Source: Polaromonas sp. 39-63-25 (GTDB taxonomy: Bacteria; Pseudomonadota; Gammaproteobacteria; Burkholderiales; Burkholderiaceae_C). From it: 64,000 nucleotides of DNA. The DNA lies in the NCBI RefSeq assembly GCF_002278925.1, contig NZ_NCJH01000002.1, positions 124,001 through 188,000 of the forward strand. Direction: 5' to 3'. The notes beneath the pieces are model-generated. The model saw nothing but the letters and a program-made list of their open reading frames with translations, did no database searches and was not told where the DNA came from. A program made the translations under genes and the position numbers. Positions 31,031-38,415 of this stretch are shown piece after piece (positions within the stretch are counted from its first letter, which is position 1; every line of letters begins with the position of its first letter).

Positions 31031-32166
31031 GACGCCCCCGTCAGTTCCCGATCAAGCATCGTCGGGTTTTGCTTGACGTGATAGCTGTAAGCGTCAATGC
31101 GTGCAGGATAGCCAGGACGACGCAGGCTTTCGACAACCCCAGCGAAATCGCCACCGAGAACGTCAAGCATCAGGTTGATGGTCTTGCCGCAATGGCGCTT
31201 GGCATTTTCGACTGCGGTGTCATAGGCGATCTGCCCACCCTTGGCAATCGTCTTGATGACGGACTGCTCCTCAGTGAGGAAGGCAAGACAGGGATAAGCG
31301 CCCGCCAGATAGTGACCCGGACGCGTGAGCACGTCATAGGGGATGTAGCGATCCTGCGCACGCCATTCGACCTCGATGCGCGTCCATGGGCTGGTGGCTT
31401 CCCCGAGCTGCTTTCCCTTCTCGTAGATGCGCGCATATTTGCCGCTGCTCCGGTTGCCTATGCCGAGCGTTCGCCCCTTGGTGGACGCTTCCCCCTCCAG
31501 CCAGTCGCCAAACAGCGTATGGGTCGGTTTGCGGCCTCCAGCGTTGAAGCCTTCTCCCCGGTACTGATCGACGGCCCACGCGATGCTGACGAGCTTGCCC
31601 TCCATGTCGTCATAGGCCACGTCTGCGCGTTTGATAACGGCCTTGTGCGCTTCCAGCCATACCGCAAATCCGGGCCAGTCTTGGAGCATTGAGCAGCCCT
31701 TGCCCATGAGGCTGAAATAGACCCGCCCTCGCTGGCTGTCCCCACCCCAAGCAACCATACCGGCGCCATCGCCAAAGCGTGCCGAGCGTTGAAAGCCGAA
31801 CAGGCCTTTACGTTGTTCGACAGAGCCGAGGTCAAGAAATTGCGCCATCTCCTGCAGCACCCATACATACGATTTTTCGTCAGGCGGCACCACCGAAAAA
31901 GCCAATGCATCGATGAGCGCGACGTGCGTTGAAACTGACTCCAGCGGATCGAGGTGTCGGGTGATACCTATGCCCCGACTTGTGGCGAACATTTCAACGC
32001 GTTCACCGGTTTCGTCATCCACAGCTACCGGCTTATTAACCTTTCTCCCCGTGGTTACTACACGGGGCAGGCGCTGCGCATCGGCGGAGTCCCCGCAGAG
32101 CGGGACCCCTCCGCCGATGGCGCAGCTTTGCCTAGTGTCGGAATTATGAGAAGTTGAATCAAACAT
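31027..32166 (-). CDS. rep: Replication initiation protein, Rep_trans family (filamentous phage/plasmid type)
   Basis: 379 residues from the ATG at 32166 (GGAG 5 nt upstream); the frame is open to 32238. Conserved segments of the family are the acidic IKRADVAYDDMEG, then LGIGNRSSGKYARIYEKGKQ with the candidate nicking Tyr, and WTRIEVEWRAQDRYIP. The layout matches RstA/gene II-like proteins of filamentous phages and satellites, related to pT181-type plasmid initiators. It should nick one strand and start rolling-circle replication of the excised circle. The N-terminal ~45 residues are poorly conserved and are encoded by two strong hairpins. Confidence 0.88.
   Translation of the reverse strand: MFDSTSHNSDTRQSCAIGGGVPLCGDSADAQRLPRVVTTGRKVNKPVAVDDETGERVEMFATSRGIGITRHLDPLESVSTHVALIDALAFSVVPPDEKSYVWVLQEMAQFLDLGSVEQRKGLFGFQRSARFGDGAGMVAWGGDSQRGRVYFSLMGKGCSMLQDWPGFAVWLEAHKAVIKRADVAYDDMEGKLVSIAWAVDQYRGEGFNAGGRKPTHTLFGDWLEGEASTKGRTLGIGNRSSGKYARIYEKGKQLGEATSPWTRIEVEWRAQDRYIPYDVLTRPGHYLAGAYPCLAFLTEEQSVIKTIAKGGQIAYDTAVENAKRHCGKTINLMLDVLGGDFAGVVESLRRPGYPARIDAYSYHVKQNPTMLDRELTGAS
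32047..32125. other. Two strong hairpins in the 5' part of rep, candidate double-strand origin
   Basis: Hairpin 1: CCCCGTG (32047-32053), loop GTTACTA, CACGGGG (32061-32067). Hairpin 2: GCTGCGCATCGGCGGAG with CCCCGC (32073-32096) against GCGGGACCCC with TCCGCCGATGGCGCAGC (about 32099-32125), nearly perfect. In pT181-type plasmids the origin lies inside the initiator gene near its 5' end. The role here is inference. Confidence 0.5.
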
Positions 32167-32385
32167 GCGAACTCCAGATTCTTGGGTTCGCTTATGCAAT
32201 GCAGCAGCGAACCCGGTTGAAGGGATTCGCAAACGCATTGGTGCTTGATAGTCGGGTCTCAGGCCCTCAGGCCGCGCGAGACAAATTAACCGACAGAGCG
32301 TTTTCGTGACCGGGACGCCATACCCGTTATTTGCAACCCAATGCTATGCGAACCGCTCATGCACCGTCAAGGCGGTGTTGCTAAT

Positions 32386-32604
32386 TCACACAGCCTTGGC
32401 GTCGGCGTCGTCTGGTTCGTTGTCTTCCGGCGAGCGAAACGAGTACGTCACACGCTTGGCGGAAGTGTCGTAATTAACGATGACTTTGAAGCGTGGCCCG
32501 AGCAACTGGAGCAACATCGGGTCATCCGACAGCTTGTCCGCAATGCCCATCACGTATGGCTGGGCACGGCCAGCAGGTAAAGGTATGGTCGGCTTCTGCT
32601 TCAT
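32386..32604 (-). CDS. Small protein of the integrative element
   Basis: 72 residues, MKQKPTIPLPAGRAQPYVMG at the start, acidic C-terminus (SPEDNEPDDADAKAV). The central FKVIVNYDTSAKRVTYSF suggests beta strands. Its ATG overlaps the stop of the upstream small ORF (ATGA), which supports translation. Position before rep recalls small regulators or single-strand-binding proteins of filamentous elements, but no homology is recognised. Confidence 0.55.
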   Translation of the reverse strand: MKQKPTIPLPAGRAQPYVMGIADKLSDDPMLLQLLGPRFKVIVNYDTSAKRVTYSFRSPEDNEPDDADAKAV

Positions 32605-32777
32605 GCCCGCACCTGGCGAACAGCCGTTTGTCTTTCAAGGCGCGGCACATGCCAACCCAGTGCGACCAATGCGCCCGCGACGGAAAACGTCACAGCGCCA
32701 GCACCTCCATGCGGGTTCAGCTTCGCTTCGCTTACATGGGGGCAGGCCCCCATACCCCAAAGAAATTTGACTCTCAT
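32601..32777 (-). CDS. Small possible membrane protein of the integrative element
   Basis: 58 residues from an ATG at 32777 with GGAG upstream; the frame can extend to 32810. It contains one hydrophobic stretch (AGAVTFSVAGALVALGWHV), possibly a transmembrane helix. It is the first gene of the element's operon and overlaps the next start by 4 bp. It is not recognised by homology, and translation is inferred only from the coupling. Confidence 0.4.
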   Translation of the reverse strand: MRVKFLWGMGACPHVSEAKLNPHGGAGAVTFSVAGALVALGWHVPRLERQTAVRQVRA

Positions 32778-32817
32778 TCTCGTAACTCCAGTGTTGCTCG
32801 ATGACAGCAAACAGATG

Positions 32818-32830
32818 GAGTTACGCGTTA
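32818..32830 (-). repeat. Terminal inverted 13-mer of the element, right copy
   Basis: GAGTTACGCGTTA, reverse complement of 29246-29258, 33 bp inside the distal att core. Confidence 0.6.
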
Positions 32831-32862
32831 TGACCTCAGAGGCGAGGACAGTCTAGGAGCCG

Positions 32863-32911
32863 TTCGTAATGAGAAGGTCGGGTGTTCGATTCATCTCTCC
32901 GGCACCAAATG
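32863..32911 (+). repeat. Distal attachment-site repeat (attR)
   Basis: Exact 49 bp copy of the tRNA-Thr 3' end (29155-29203), including the encoded CCA and AAATG. It has no 5' tRNA half and so makes no tRNA. Confidence 0.93.
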
Positions 32912-32914
32912 GAA

Positions 32915-32946
32915 AGCCTCTGTTTCGAAAGGAACAGAGGCTTTTT
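32915..32946 (+). terminator. Terminator downstream of the distal att copy
   Basis: AGCCTCTGTTTC (32915-32926) pairs with GGAACAGAGGCT (32931-32942), then TTTTT. It is probably the terminator that followed the tRNA before the element inserted. The sequence GGCTTTTTCATG is shared with the terminator at 29208. Confidence 0.85.
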
Positions 32947-32999
32947 CATGCAGTCAACTTGTAACCGACAAAATGGCAGCTCAGTTCTTTGAAGGTGAT

Positions 33000-33665
33000 T
33001 TACCCATTGAATTTTTGCCTGATTGCAGCGGCAACTTTTAGAGCCGGAATGGGAAGCTCATCTTGGCTACGCGCTGTGATCTCTGCTACCGGCTTGGCGT
33101 GCGCAATTTTTAAGACACGGCGTTCTTCCTCTCTAATTTGCTGATCTGTTCGATCCAACAAAAGAGAGGCCAAATCGCGTAACTCCTTGGCGCCGTCATC
33201 ACCAAACATAAAGCGCCCCGGATCAACCGAAATGTGAGTAACCGAAGCCGCTACACCTTCACCACGAACCCAAACCCACACTTGGTTGTCCTCCAAAGGG
33301 TTAACTGAATGCGCAATTGATCTATCGCGAAGGGCTTTAAAGTGGTCATGAGCTATCTTCATTCCAGGCGGTAACTCCTCTAGCCACTCTCTAGGTATTC
33401 CTTGGCGAACGCCTGTACCAATAGTTCGCCCATATCGGACAACCGCGGCCTCAACGAGATCCGAGACCGCAGATCTTTCCTCTATCCATTTAAGCGGTTC
33501 CCTTTGCATAAGGTTTTGCAACTCTGGCGCGATTCGCATAACCCTGTCGCATATCCGTATCACGGCTTTCAGATCTTGAGATATACCAGTGAGGTCCGAA
33601 AGAGCCTGAGCCTCAGGTATCGAAAAATCGAAGCGGCGAGAAAGCGCTATCTCCGGTATTTGCAT
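33000..33665 (-). CDS. Hypothetical protein with HEPN-like motif
   Basis: 221 residues from the ATG at 33665 (AAAGG upstream); the open frame runs back to 33761. It is mostly helical and lower in GC than the core genes. The segment AHDHFKALRDRSIAHSVNP contains Arg113 and His119 in an R-x5-H spacing like the active site of HEPN RNases, preceded by VRYGRTIGTGVRQG as in some uncharacterised HEPN-like proteins. I cannot assign the family firmly. Its distance from the distal att (89 bp) mirrors that of the coiled-coil cargo gene from the proximal att (93 bp), so it may be cargo of an older element. Confidence 0.6.
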   Translation of the reverse strand: MQIPEIALSRRFDFSIPEAQALSDLTGISQDLKAVIRICDRVMRIAPELQNLMQREPLKWIEERSAVSDLVEAAVVRYGRTIGTGVRQGIPREWLEELPPGMKIAHDHFKALRDRSIAHSVNPLEDNQVWVWVRGEGVAASVTHISVDPGRFMFGDDGAKELRDLASLLLDRTDQQIREEERRVLKIAHAKPVAEITARSQDELPIPALKVAAAIRQKFNG

Positions 33666-33782
33666 GGTTAACCTTTGATGTTTGAATTGCCGCCTCCGCC
33701 CCAGAAGCTGCAAGCTGCAGATCGTGTGGCGCGAAACAGGTACCCAACGCAGCCGCGCCACTTTATCAAGAATCCGTTGGTT

Positions 33783-33806
33783 GTCTCTCCTCCAAAAAGA
33801 GGAGAC
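33783..33806 (-). terminator. Hairpin after the ExoY-like gene
   Basis: On the minus strand GTCTCCTC, loop TTTTTG, GAGGAGAGAC. It lies 10 bp beyond the stop of the cyclase gene, but no T-run follows, so termination is uncertain. Confidence 0.4.
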
Positions 33807-33815
33807 GCCTCGGTT

Positions 33816-35063
33816 TCACCGCGCCCGGTGAATCGCCGCATTGTCATAAACGACGTAATCCGCCTCGTACTGCTTGACCCAGGCGTTCCACCCGATGTGC
33901 CCGTTGGCGCCCTTCCCCGTCTTGGTTGACTCGATGAAGTGCGGGTACATCTCGCCGGGCACCCAGGCGATCAGGTCTTCTTCGACATCGCTGCGGAAGG
34001 GGTTGCCCAGGTCGTCGTTGTGGTGGAACATGTCGCCGCCCTTGTAGCCGTTGGCGCGGATGCGGCGGTTCATCTCGCGGGCGGTGTGCAGGGTCAAGGC
34101 CGAGATGTTTCCTTTTTCACGGTCTTCCGTGTACTTGCCGTACACATGGTGGGTGCGCGCGACGGCCTGCTTCATCGTCGCCTTCTGGAGCTGGCCGACA
34201 CGGTCCTTGATGCCCTGCGACACGCCGGGCACGGCGGCCGAGAAAACCTGCATCTGCCTGTCCATGCCGTGCATCGCGAGCGAGCGCGTGCTGGCCACTG
34301 TGGAATTGCGCTTCGCGAAAACGCCCCACAGGTCGTAGTCGCCGGTGCAGCAGCGGCGGTGCGGGTCGTGCGGTGTTCCGCCGGGTGCCGTGTTGGCCAT
34401 GCCGCGCGCGAATGTCCATTGTCCGCCGTCGGCCAGGGTTGTATTGACGCCTGCGGCCCGTTTGAAGTTGTCGCGATGCAGGATGCCCCAGGTGGCGGAG
34501 CTACCTGTCTTTAGATTAGCCAGGATGAACATCAGGCGGCCGAAGGGCGAATCGCAGTAAATCCGGGCACCGTCGTACACGGCCTCGAACTGGATGACGT
34601 TCTGGCGCTTGAGGTACTCCAGGCGCGGCTTGGAGAGTTTGAGGATGTCGGCCTCGGCCATGGAAGAGTGGGCCTGCCCCGCCAGGGCAGCGACGCCGCC
34701 AACGTCGGTGGCCAGGAAACCGGTGTCGCTGCGGGCGTGATCGAAAAAGTTCTTCTGCTTGTTGTAGGCCGCGAGCGAGGAGCCGTCGGCAAATTTCGAG
34801 TACTCGATATGCGCCATCGCGAAGCCGGTAAAAGGCCCCCAGTCGCAGCTCTTGGCCTTGATGCCGAACCCCTTGGACGAGTAGCCTTCGTCCAGCAGCT
34901 GGATGCCGGCCGGCGTCGCGCAGCGCGAGATGACGATGCGCTCAAGGTCATTGGCGACGGACTGTATCGCCAGCCCGTGCGAGGGGTGGACGCCGGCGCG
35001 CTCCAGGATGGGGCCCGCGGGCCCCGGGACTTTCCATATCTCTGAATTGGTGATTTTTGGCAT
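33816..35063 (-). CDS. ExoY/edema factor/CyaA-like nucleotidyl cyclase
   Basis: 415 residues, close to P. aeruginosa ExoY (378). Family: toxin-type adenylyl/guanylyl cyclases that make cAMP or cGMP in host cells once bound to a host cofactor. Visible motifs: SKGFGIKAKSCDWGPFTGF, whose Lys64 and Lys71 match ExoY K81 and K88 (edema factor K346 and K353). GDYDLWGVF supplies the metal-binding Asp242 and Asp244. GNISALTLHTAREMN, then GGDMFHHNDDLGNPF with His348 and Asn354, follow ExoY's MFHHSDDAGNP closely. The N-terminal PGPAGPILERAGV also aligns with ExoY. No Sec signal, type III cluster or partner gene is seen. It has no strong Shine-Dalgarno and stands alone between the att-linked gene and a core antiporter gene. 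The activator, export route and product nucleotide are unknown. Confidence 0.88.
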   Translation of the reverse strand: MPKITNSEIWKVPGPAGPILERAGVHPSHGLAIQSVANDLERIVISRCATPAGIQLLDEGYSSKGFGIKAKSCDWGPFTGFAMAHIEYSKFADGSSLAAYNKQKNFFDHARSDTGFLATDVGGVAALAGQAHSSMAEADILKLSKPRLEYLKRQNVIQFEAVYDGARIYCDSPFGRLMFILANLKTGSSATWGILHRDNFKRAAGVNTTLADGGQWTFARGMANTAPGGTPHDPHRRCCTGDYDLWGVFAKRNSTVASTRSLAMHGMDRQMQVFSAAVPGVSQGIKDRVGQLQKATMKQAVARTHHVYGKYTEDREKGNISALTLHTAREMNRRIRANGYKGGDMFHHNDDLGNPFRSDVEEDLIAWVPGEMYPHFIESTKTGKGANGHIGWNAWVKQYEADYVVYDNAAIHRAR

Positions 35064-35228
35064 GGCAGTGTCCGGTTCTGCTTTTGGGAAATCAGCTGCT
35101 TGCGGTTCTAACCATGCTGGTCTGCAAAGTCAAGCGCACCGGCGCACTGCCTGTGCGCAAGGGCGGAACCCGCCCCGGCCCGGCTTTATGAAAAAAAACA
35201 GGGCCCGAGCCTTCGCCAGCCGGGCGTC

Positions 35229-35270
35229 ATCAGCTATCAAGAAGATAGCAATCGGCAGCACCCGCCCTGC
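35229..35270 (+). repeat. 'GCTAT..ATAGC' repeat
   Basis: CAGCTATCAAGAAGATAGC followed by AATCGGCAGC, very close in sequence to the copy at 2061. It lies just past the antiporter stop in the gap before the cyclase gene and marks return to core-type DNA. Confidence 0.7.
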
Positions 35271-35274
35271 CCCG

Positions 35275-36534
35275 CTACAGAAACAGAAAAGCCGCCGCAG
35301 CCACCGCTGTCGGCCCCAGGGCGCCGAGCAGCAGACCGCCGGCACCCACGGTTTCGTCGGAGAAGCCGCGTTTGAGCAGTGCCACGCCGGCCGGGTTGGG
35401 CGCGTTGGCAATCACGGTGAGGCCGCCGCCTGCCACCGCGCCGGCCACCAGCATGTACTTGGACTCGTCGGAGATGCCGGCGATCAGCGAGCCCAGGTAG
35501 GTCAGCGCCGCGTTGTCGGTGATGGCGGTCAGGCCGAGTGAACCCATGAACAGCGCCAGCGGCTGCAGGCTGGCCACAATGGGCTGCAGCCACCAGGCCT
35601 GCATGCCGCCCAGCACCACCAGCCCGGCCAGGAAGAAGCCGACCAGCAGCGCCTCCTTGATGATCAGCGGGCTCTGGTGCCGTTCATAGGCCTGGGTGAA
35701 ACCGAGGAACAGCAGGAAGATCGCGAGAAAGGCCACGGGGTGATGCGCCATCAGCACCACCGCGGCGAGCAGGCCGATGTGCACGGCCACCACCGACAGC
35801 GGCATGCGCACTTCCCCGCCCCTGGGCGCAGGCTGCGTGCGCAGGTGCCGGCGCATCACGAAGGTGGCGGCGGTGGCATTGATCACCACCGCAATGGCCG
35901 CCTTCCAGCCGAAGTTGGCCGCCATGAAGGCGCTGTCCCATTGCCAGGCGGCAGCCACCATGAGCACGGGCGGGGCCGCGTAGGCGGTCAGCGTGCCGCC
36001 GATGGACACGTTGACAAACAGCACGCCGAGCGCGAAGTACTTCACGCCTTCGGGCACGGTGGTGCGAAAGATCTGCGGCGCCAGCATCAGCGCGGCAATC
36101 GTCATGGCCGCCGGTTCGGTGATCAGCGAGCCGAGCAGCGGCACCGCGGCCAGGCCCAGCCAGGCGGTGGCGATCGGCGTCGGCACCGGGATGTAATGGG
36201 CCAGGGTGTTGACCGAGGCCATCACCGCGCGCAGCACCGGCCGTGACGCCGCGATGACCATCACCACGAAGACGAACAGCGGCTCGGTGTAGTTGCGCGA
36301 CTCGGCATAAGCCAGCGCGTCGCCGCCGCCCACCAGCAGCGCCATGCTGAGTACCAGCACGATGGCCCAGAAACCGAAGACGACCTCGACCTCGCCAAGC
36401 AGGTGAAAGAGCCCGGCATGGCGGGGAAAGCGGTGGGACAGCCGCTCGAACTGTTTGGCGGCAAAGGTGTGCAGCAGGGCCACCGCAAAAATGGCGGCAG
36501 CAATCACCTGGATATTTTCAGGGGTCGAAGGCAT
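35275..36534 (-). CDS. Putative Na+/H+ antiporter (multi-pass membrane protein)
   Basis: 419 residues from the ATG at 36534 (MPSTPENIQVIAAAIFAVAL); a TTG-initiated extension to 36609 is unlikely. About eleven hydrophobic segments. Segments such as LITEPAAMTIAALMLAPQIF and GLTAITDNAALTYLGSLIAG, with paired acidic residues in broken helices, are like the ion-transporter superfamily and match the family annotated as putative Na+/H+ antiporter. The transported ion is not provable from sequence. Confidence 0.8.
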   Translation of the reverse strand: MPSTPENIQVIAAAIFAVALLHTFAAKQFERLSHRFPRHAGLFHLLGEVEVVFGFWAIVLVLSMALLVGGGDALAYAESRNYTEPLFVFVVMVIAASRPVLRAVMASVNTLAHYIPVPTPIATAWLGLAAVPLLGSLITEPAAMTIAALMLAPQIFRTTVPEGVKYFALGVLFVNVSIGGTLTAYAAPPVLMVAAAWQWDSAFMAANFGWKAAIAVVINATAATFVMRRHLRTQPAPRGGEVRMPLSVVAVHIGLLAAVVLMAHHPVAFLAIFLLFLGFTQAYERHQSPLIIKEALLVGFFLAGLVVLGGMQAWWLQPIVASLQPLALFMGSLGLTAITDNAALTYLGSLIAGISDESKYMLVAGAVAGGGLTVIANAPNPAGVALLKRGFSDETVGAGGLLLGALGPTAVAAAAFLFL

Positions 36535-36664
36535 GGGCGCAGATACTCCGCGTGGCGGCCCGACCGACGCATACCTGCCCTGGCGCGAATGCGCTGACAC
36601 CCGATGCAAATTTTAACAGGGGGCCTGGCGCGGCTCGAACCGGGACATCGACCGGAACACAGCG

Positions 36665-37177
36665 TCAGCTTCGGTGCTGCAAGACCCACTTCGCATAAAC
36701 ACGAACATACTCATGCACCGCCGTGTCGGTTTCGGCCTGTTCCAACGCGAGCCACTGCCACCTGGCATGTTGTTCGCCGGTGCCCTGCGGCAACTGGAGA
36801 TGTTTTTCCTCGCCCTGCGTCAGCTGCAACCACAGCGGCAGGTTCACGTAATGGGTGGACACCTTGGGGTCAAAGGCGCTGTCCGGGTAGAAGTGGTCCC
36901 AGGTGCCCATCAGTGTCGCGCGTTCGAGCACTGATGCGGGCAAGCCCAGCTCGTCGTGCGCAACGCGCAGTTTTGCATGGGCCAGGGGCTCGTTTTTCCG
37001 TATCCGGCCGCCCGGCGTGAACCACCAGCCGCGGGCCGGCGCGTTGTTGCGCAGGCCCAGCAACAGCTGGCCGTCGGTGTTGGTCAACACCAAGTCGATG
37101 GACACCAGCGGCAAAGCCGCGCAGGCTGCAGAAAACTGGGCAATGGGTAACGGAAGGGGTAAGGGTGGCAAGCTCAT
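36665..37177 (-). CDS. NUDIX hydrolase, GDP-mannose mannosyl hydrolase type
   Basis: 170 residues. The N-terminal LVSIDLVLTNTDGQLLLGLRNN and ARGWWFTPGGRIRKNEPL match the GDP-mannose mannosyl hydrolase (Gmm/NudD) group; the Nudix box is GGRIRKNEPLAHAKLRVAHDELGL in part (G-x5-E, then R-V-A-H-D-E-L-G). GTWDHFYPDSAF and THYVNLPLWL are shared too. No GDP-mannose pathway genes lie nearby, so the substrate is inferred from similarity only. Confidence 0.85.
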   Translation of the reverse strand: MSLPPLPLPLPIAQFSAACAALPLVSIDLVLTNTDGQLLLGLRNNAPARGWWFTPGGRIRKNEPLAHAKLRVAHDELGLPASVLERATLMGTWDHFYPDSAFDPKVSTHYVNLPLWLQLTQGEEKHLQLPQGTGEQHARWQWLALEQAETDTAVHEYVRVYAKWVLQHRS

Positions 37178-37269
37178 GGATCGTTTTCGCTAACGGCACA
37201 TTCTCGACGATGGCTTGCACCTCCAGGTGAAGGTGAAGGCGGCGCCCGCCACCGCTGGTCCGCCGGCAT

Positions 37270-37297
37270 GGATCCCGGATCAGGTCCGGGATGACAG
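37270..37297 (+). repeat. 'TGGATCCCGGATCAGGTCCGGGATGACA'-type palindrome
   Basis: Differs by one base from 19656-19683. The arms ATCCCGGA/TCCGGGAT form a perfect stem. Intergenic. Confidence 0.7.
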
Positions 37298-37339
37298 CCC
37301 GGGGCGGGCCCGGCTTGATTTATTGAGCAGAATCGGGCC

Positions 37340-37384
37340 CCAGCCCAATCACCACCTGCGCCACCAGCTATCAAAACAGTAGTG
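37340..37384 (-). repeat. 'GCTAT..ATAGC'-family repeat
   Basis: Minus strand: CTACTGTTTTGATAGCTGG, then TGGCGCAGGTGGTGATTGGG and CTGG. It has the family's conserved AGCT, GCGC and GGGCTGG spacing, and lies in the gap before the membrane-bound hydrolase gene. Confidence 0.65.
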
Positions 37385-37407
37385 GCGGCCGGCCCACCCA
37401 CCGGCCC

Positions 37408-38415
37408 TCACCGCGGTGGCGGCAGCGGCTCGCCCCACATGCGCCGCCACAGCCAGGGCAGGGCCGTCGCCACGTCGGGCCGCGCGCTTTTGAGGGTGGG
37501 TACATGGCTTTGCGCGGCGCGAGCGGCGGCGGTGCCCAGGTCGAAGTGGAAGGTGTAGGCCGGCTCCTGGCCCATGCGCAGGTCGGTGACAAACAGGCGC
37601 CCGCCCGCTTCCGACAGGCGGAAAAACCCGTGGCTGAAGGCCGCGATGCGCGCCACCGGCGGGTCCTGACCGTGCAGCGTGATCAGCTCGGCGCCGCGGT
37701 CGTGCGCGGTCCAGGTGATGCGCGGTGATACGTCGAGCAGCGAGTAGTGGCCTTCAAAATACTGCGTGGGGGTGGTAGCCACCAGGCGCCACAGCAGCGT
37801 GTTGAAGGGCGCGGGCGTCACCAGCAGCGCATTGGCGGTGATGCCCTCGGCCTGCAGCGAGCTGCGCGCCACCCCGGTCGCCTGCTGCTGCGCCAGCACG
37901 CTCCAGCCCAGGTAAAGCGTGCTCAGCACCAGCGCCGCCGCGTTCCAGCGCAGGCCGCGTGCGCTTTGGAGCCGCAGCGCGGCCACCACGCCGACGATCA
38001 GCGGCACGGTGTAAAGCGGGTCGATGATGAACACGCTGCCCACGCCGAACGGGTAGTTGGTGAACGGCAACAGCAGCTGGGTGCCGTACACCGTCATGGC
38101 GTCGAGCAGGGGGTGGGTGATGAGCACCAGCCAGAGCGCCAGCCACCAGCGCTTGAACAGCGCGCCCTCGCCGTGCAGGCGCGAGACCCCCCAGGCCAGC
38201 GGCGGCGCGGCCAGCGTGAGGTAGAACAGCGCATGGCTTTCGGCGCGGTGCAGCGTCATGTTGAGGATGGCGTTGCCGTGGTCGATGAAGGCGTCCATGT
38301 CCGGCAAGGTGCCGGCCACCGCGCCCCACAGCGCGGCCTTCCACACGGCGGTGCGCCGGCCCATGACGGCCACGCTCACGGCCGAACCCAGTGCAATTTG
38401 CGTCAATGAATCCAT
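37408..38415 (-). CDS. Membrane-bound metal-dependent hydrolase (YdjM/LexA-binding-related)
   Basis: 335 residues from the ATG at 38415 (MDSLTQIALGSAVSVAV); the longer open frame to 38613 has no family similarity. Conserved polar residues include LGSAVS, GTLPDMDAF (Asp pair near residue 42), HRAESHAL (His near residues 57-62) and THPLLDAMTVYGTQLL (~101-116), the metal-binding pattern of the DUF457/YdjM family, set among several membrane helices. The reaction is unknown. Confidence 0.82.
   Translation of the reverse strand: MDSLTQIALGSAVSVAVMGRRTAVWKAALWGAVAGTLPDMDAFIDHGNAILNMTLHRAESHALFYLTLAAPPLAWGVSRLHGEGALFKRWWLALWLVLITHPLLDAMTVYGTQLLLPFTNYPFGVGSVFIIDPLYTVPLIVGVVAALRLQSARGLRWNAAALVLSTLYLGWSVLAQQQATGVARSSLQAEGITANALLVTPAPFNTLLWRLVATTPTQYFEGHYSLLDVSPRITWTAHDRGAELITLHGQDPPVARIAAFSHGFFRLSEAGGRLFVTDLRMGQEPAYTFHFDLGTAAARAAQSHVPTLKSARPDVATALPWLWRRMWGEPLPPPR

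Larger units (their letters stand above)
29155..32911. mobile_element. 3.7 kb integrative element in tRNA-Thr with rolling-circle Rep and tyrosine integrase
   Basis: Bounded by the 49 bp direct repeats. All genes are on the minus strand in the order small ORF, small ORF, rep, int, coiled-coil cargo, most overlapping by 4 bp or closely spaced. Near both ends lies a 13 bp inverted repeat. No capsid, coat, secretin or conjugation gene is present, so it resembles a filamentous-phage satellite or an integrated rolling-circle plasmid rather than a full phage. One repeat plus the element is 3708 bp. Confidence 0.9.

Noticed and set aside
32863..32911. Second tRNA gene
   Set aside because: Only the 3' 49 bp are present; the 5' half is missing, so it is an att repeat.
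33816..35063. Contact-dependent or Rhs-type toxin tip
   Set aside because: The cyclase is a free-standing 415-residue protein without upstream RHS, hemagglutinin or VgrG coding sequence.
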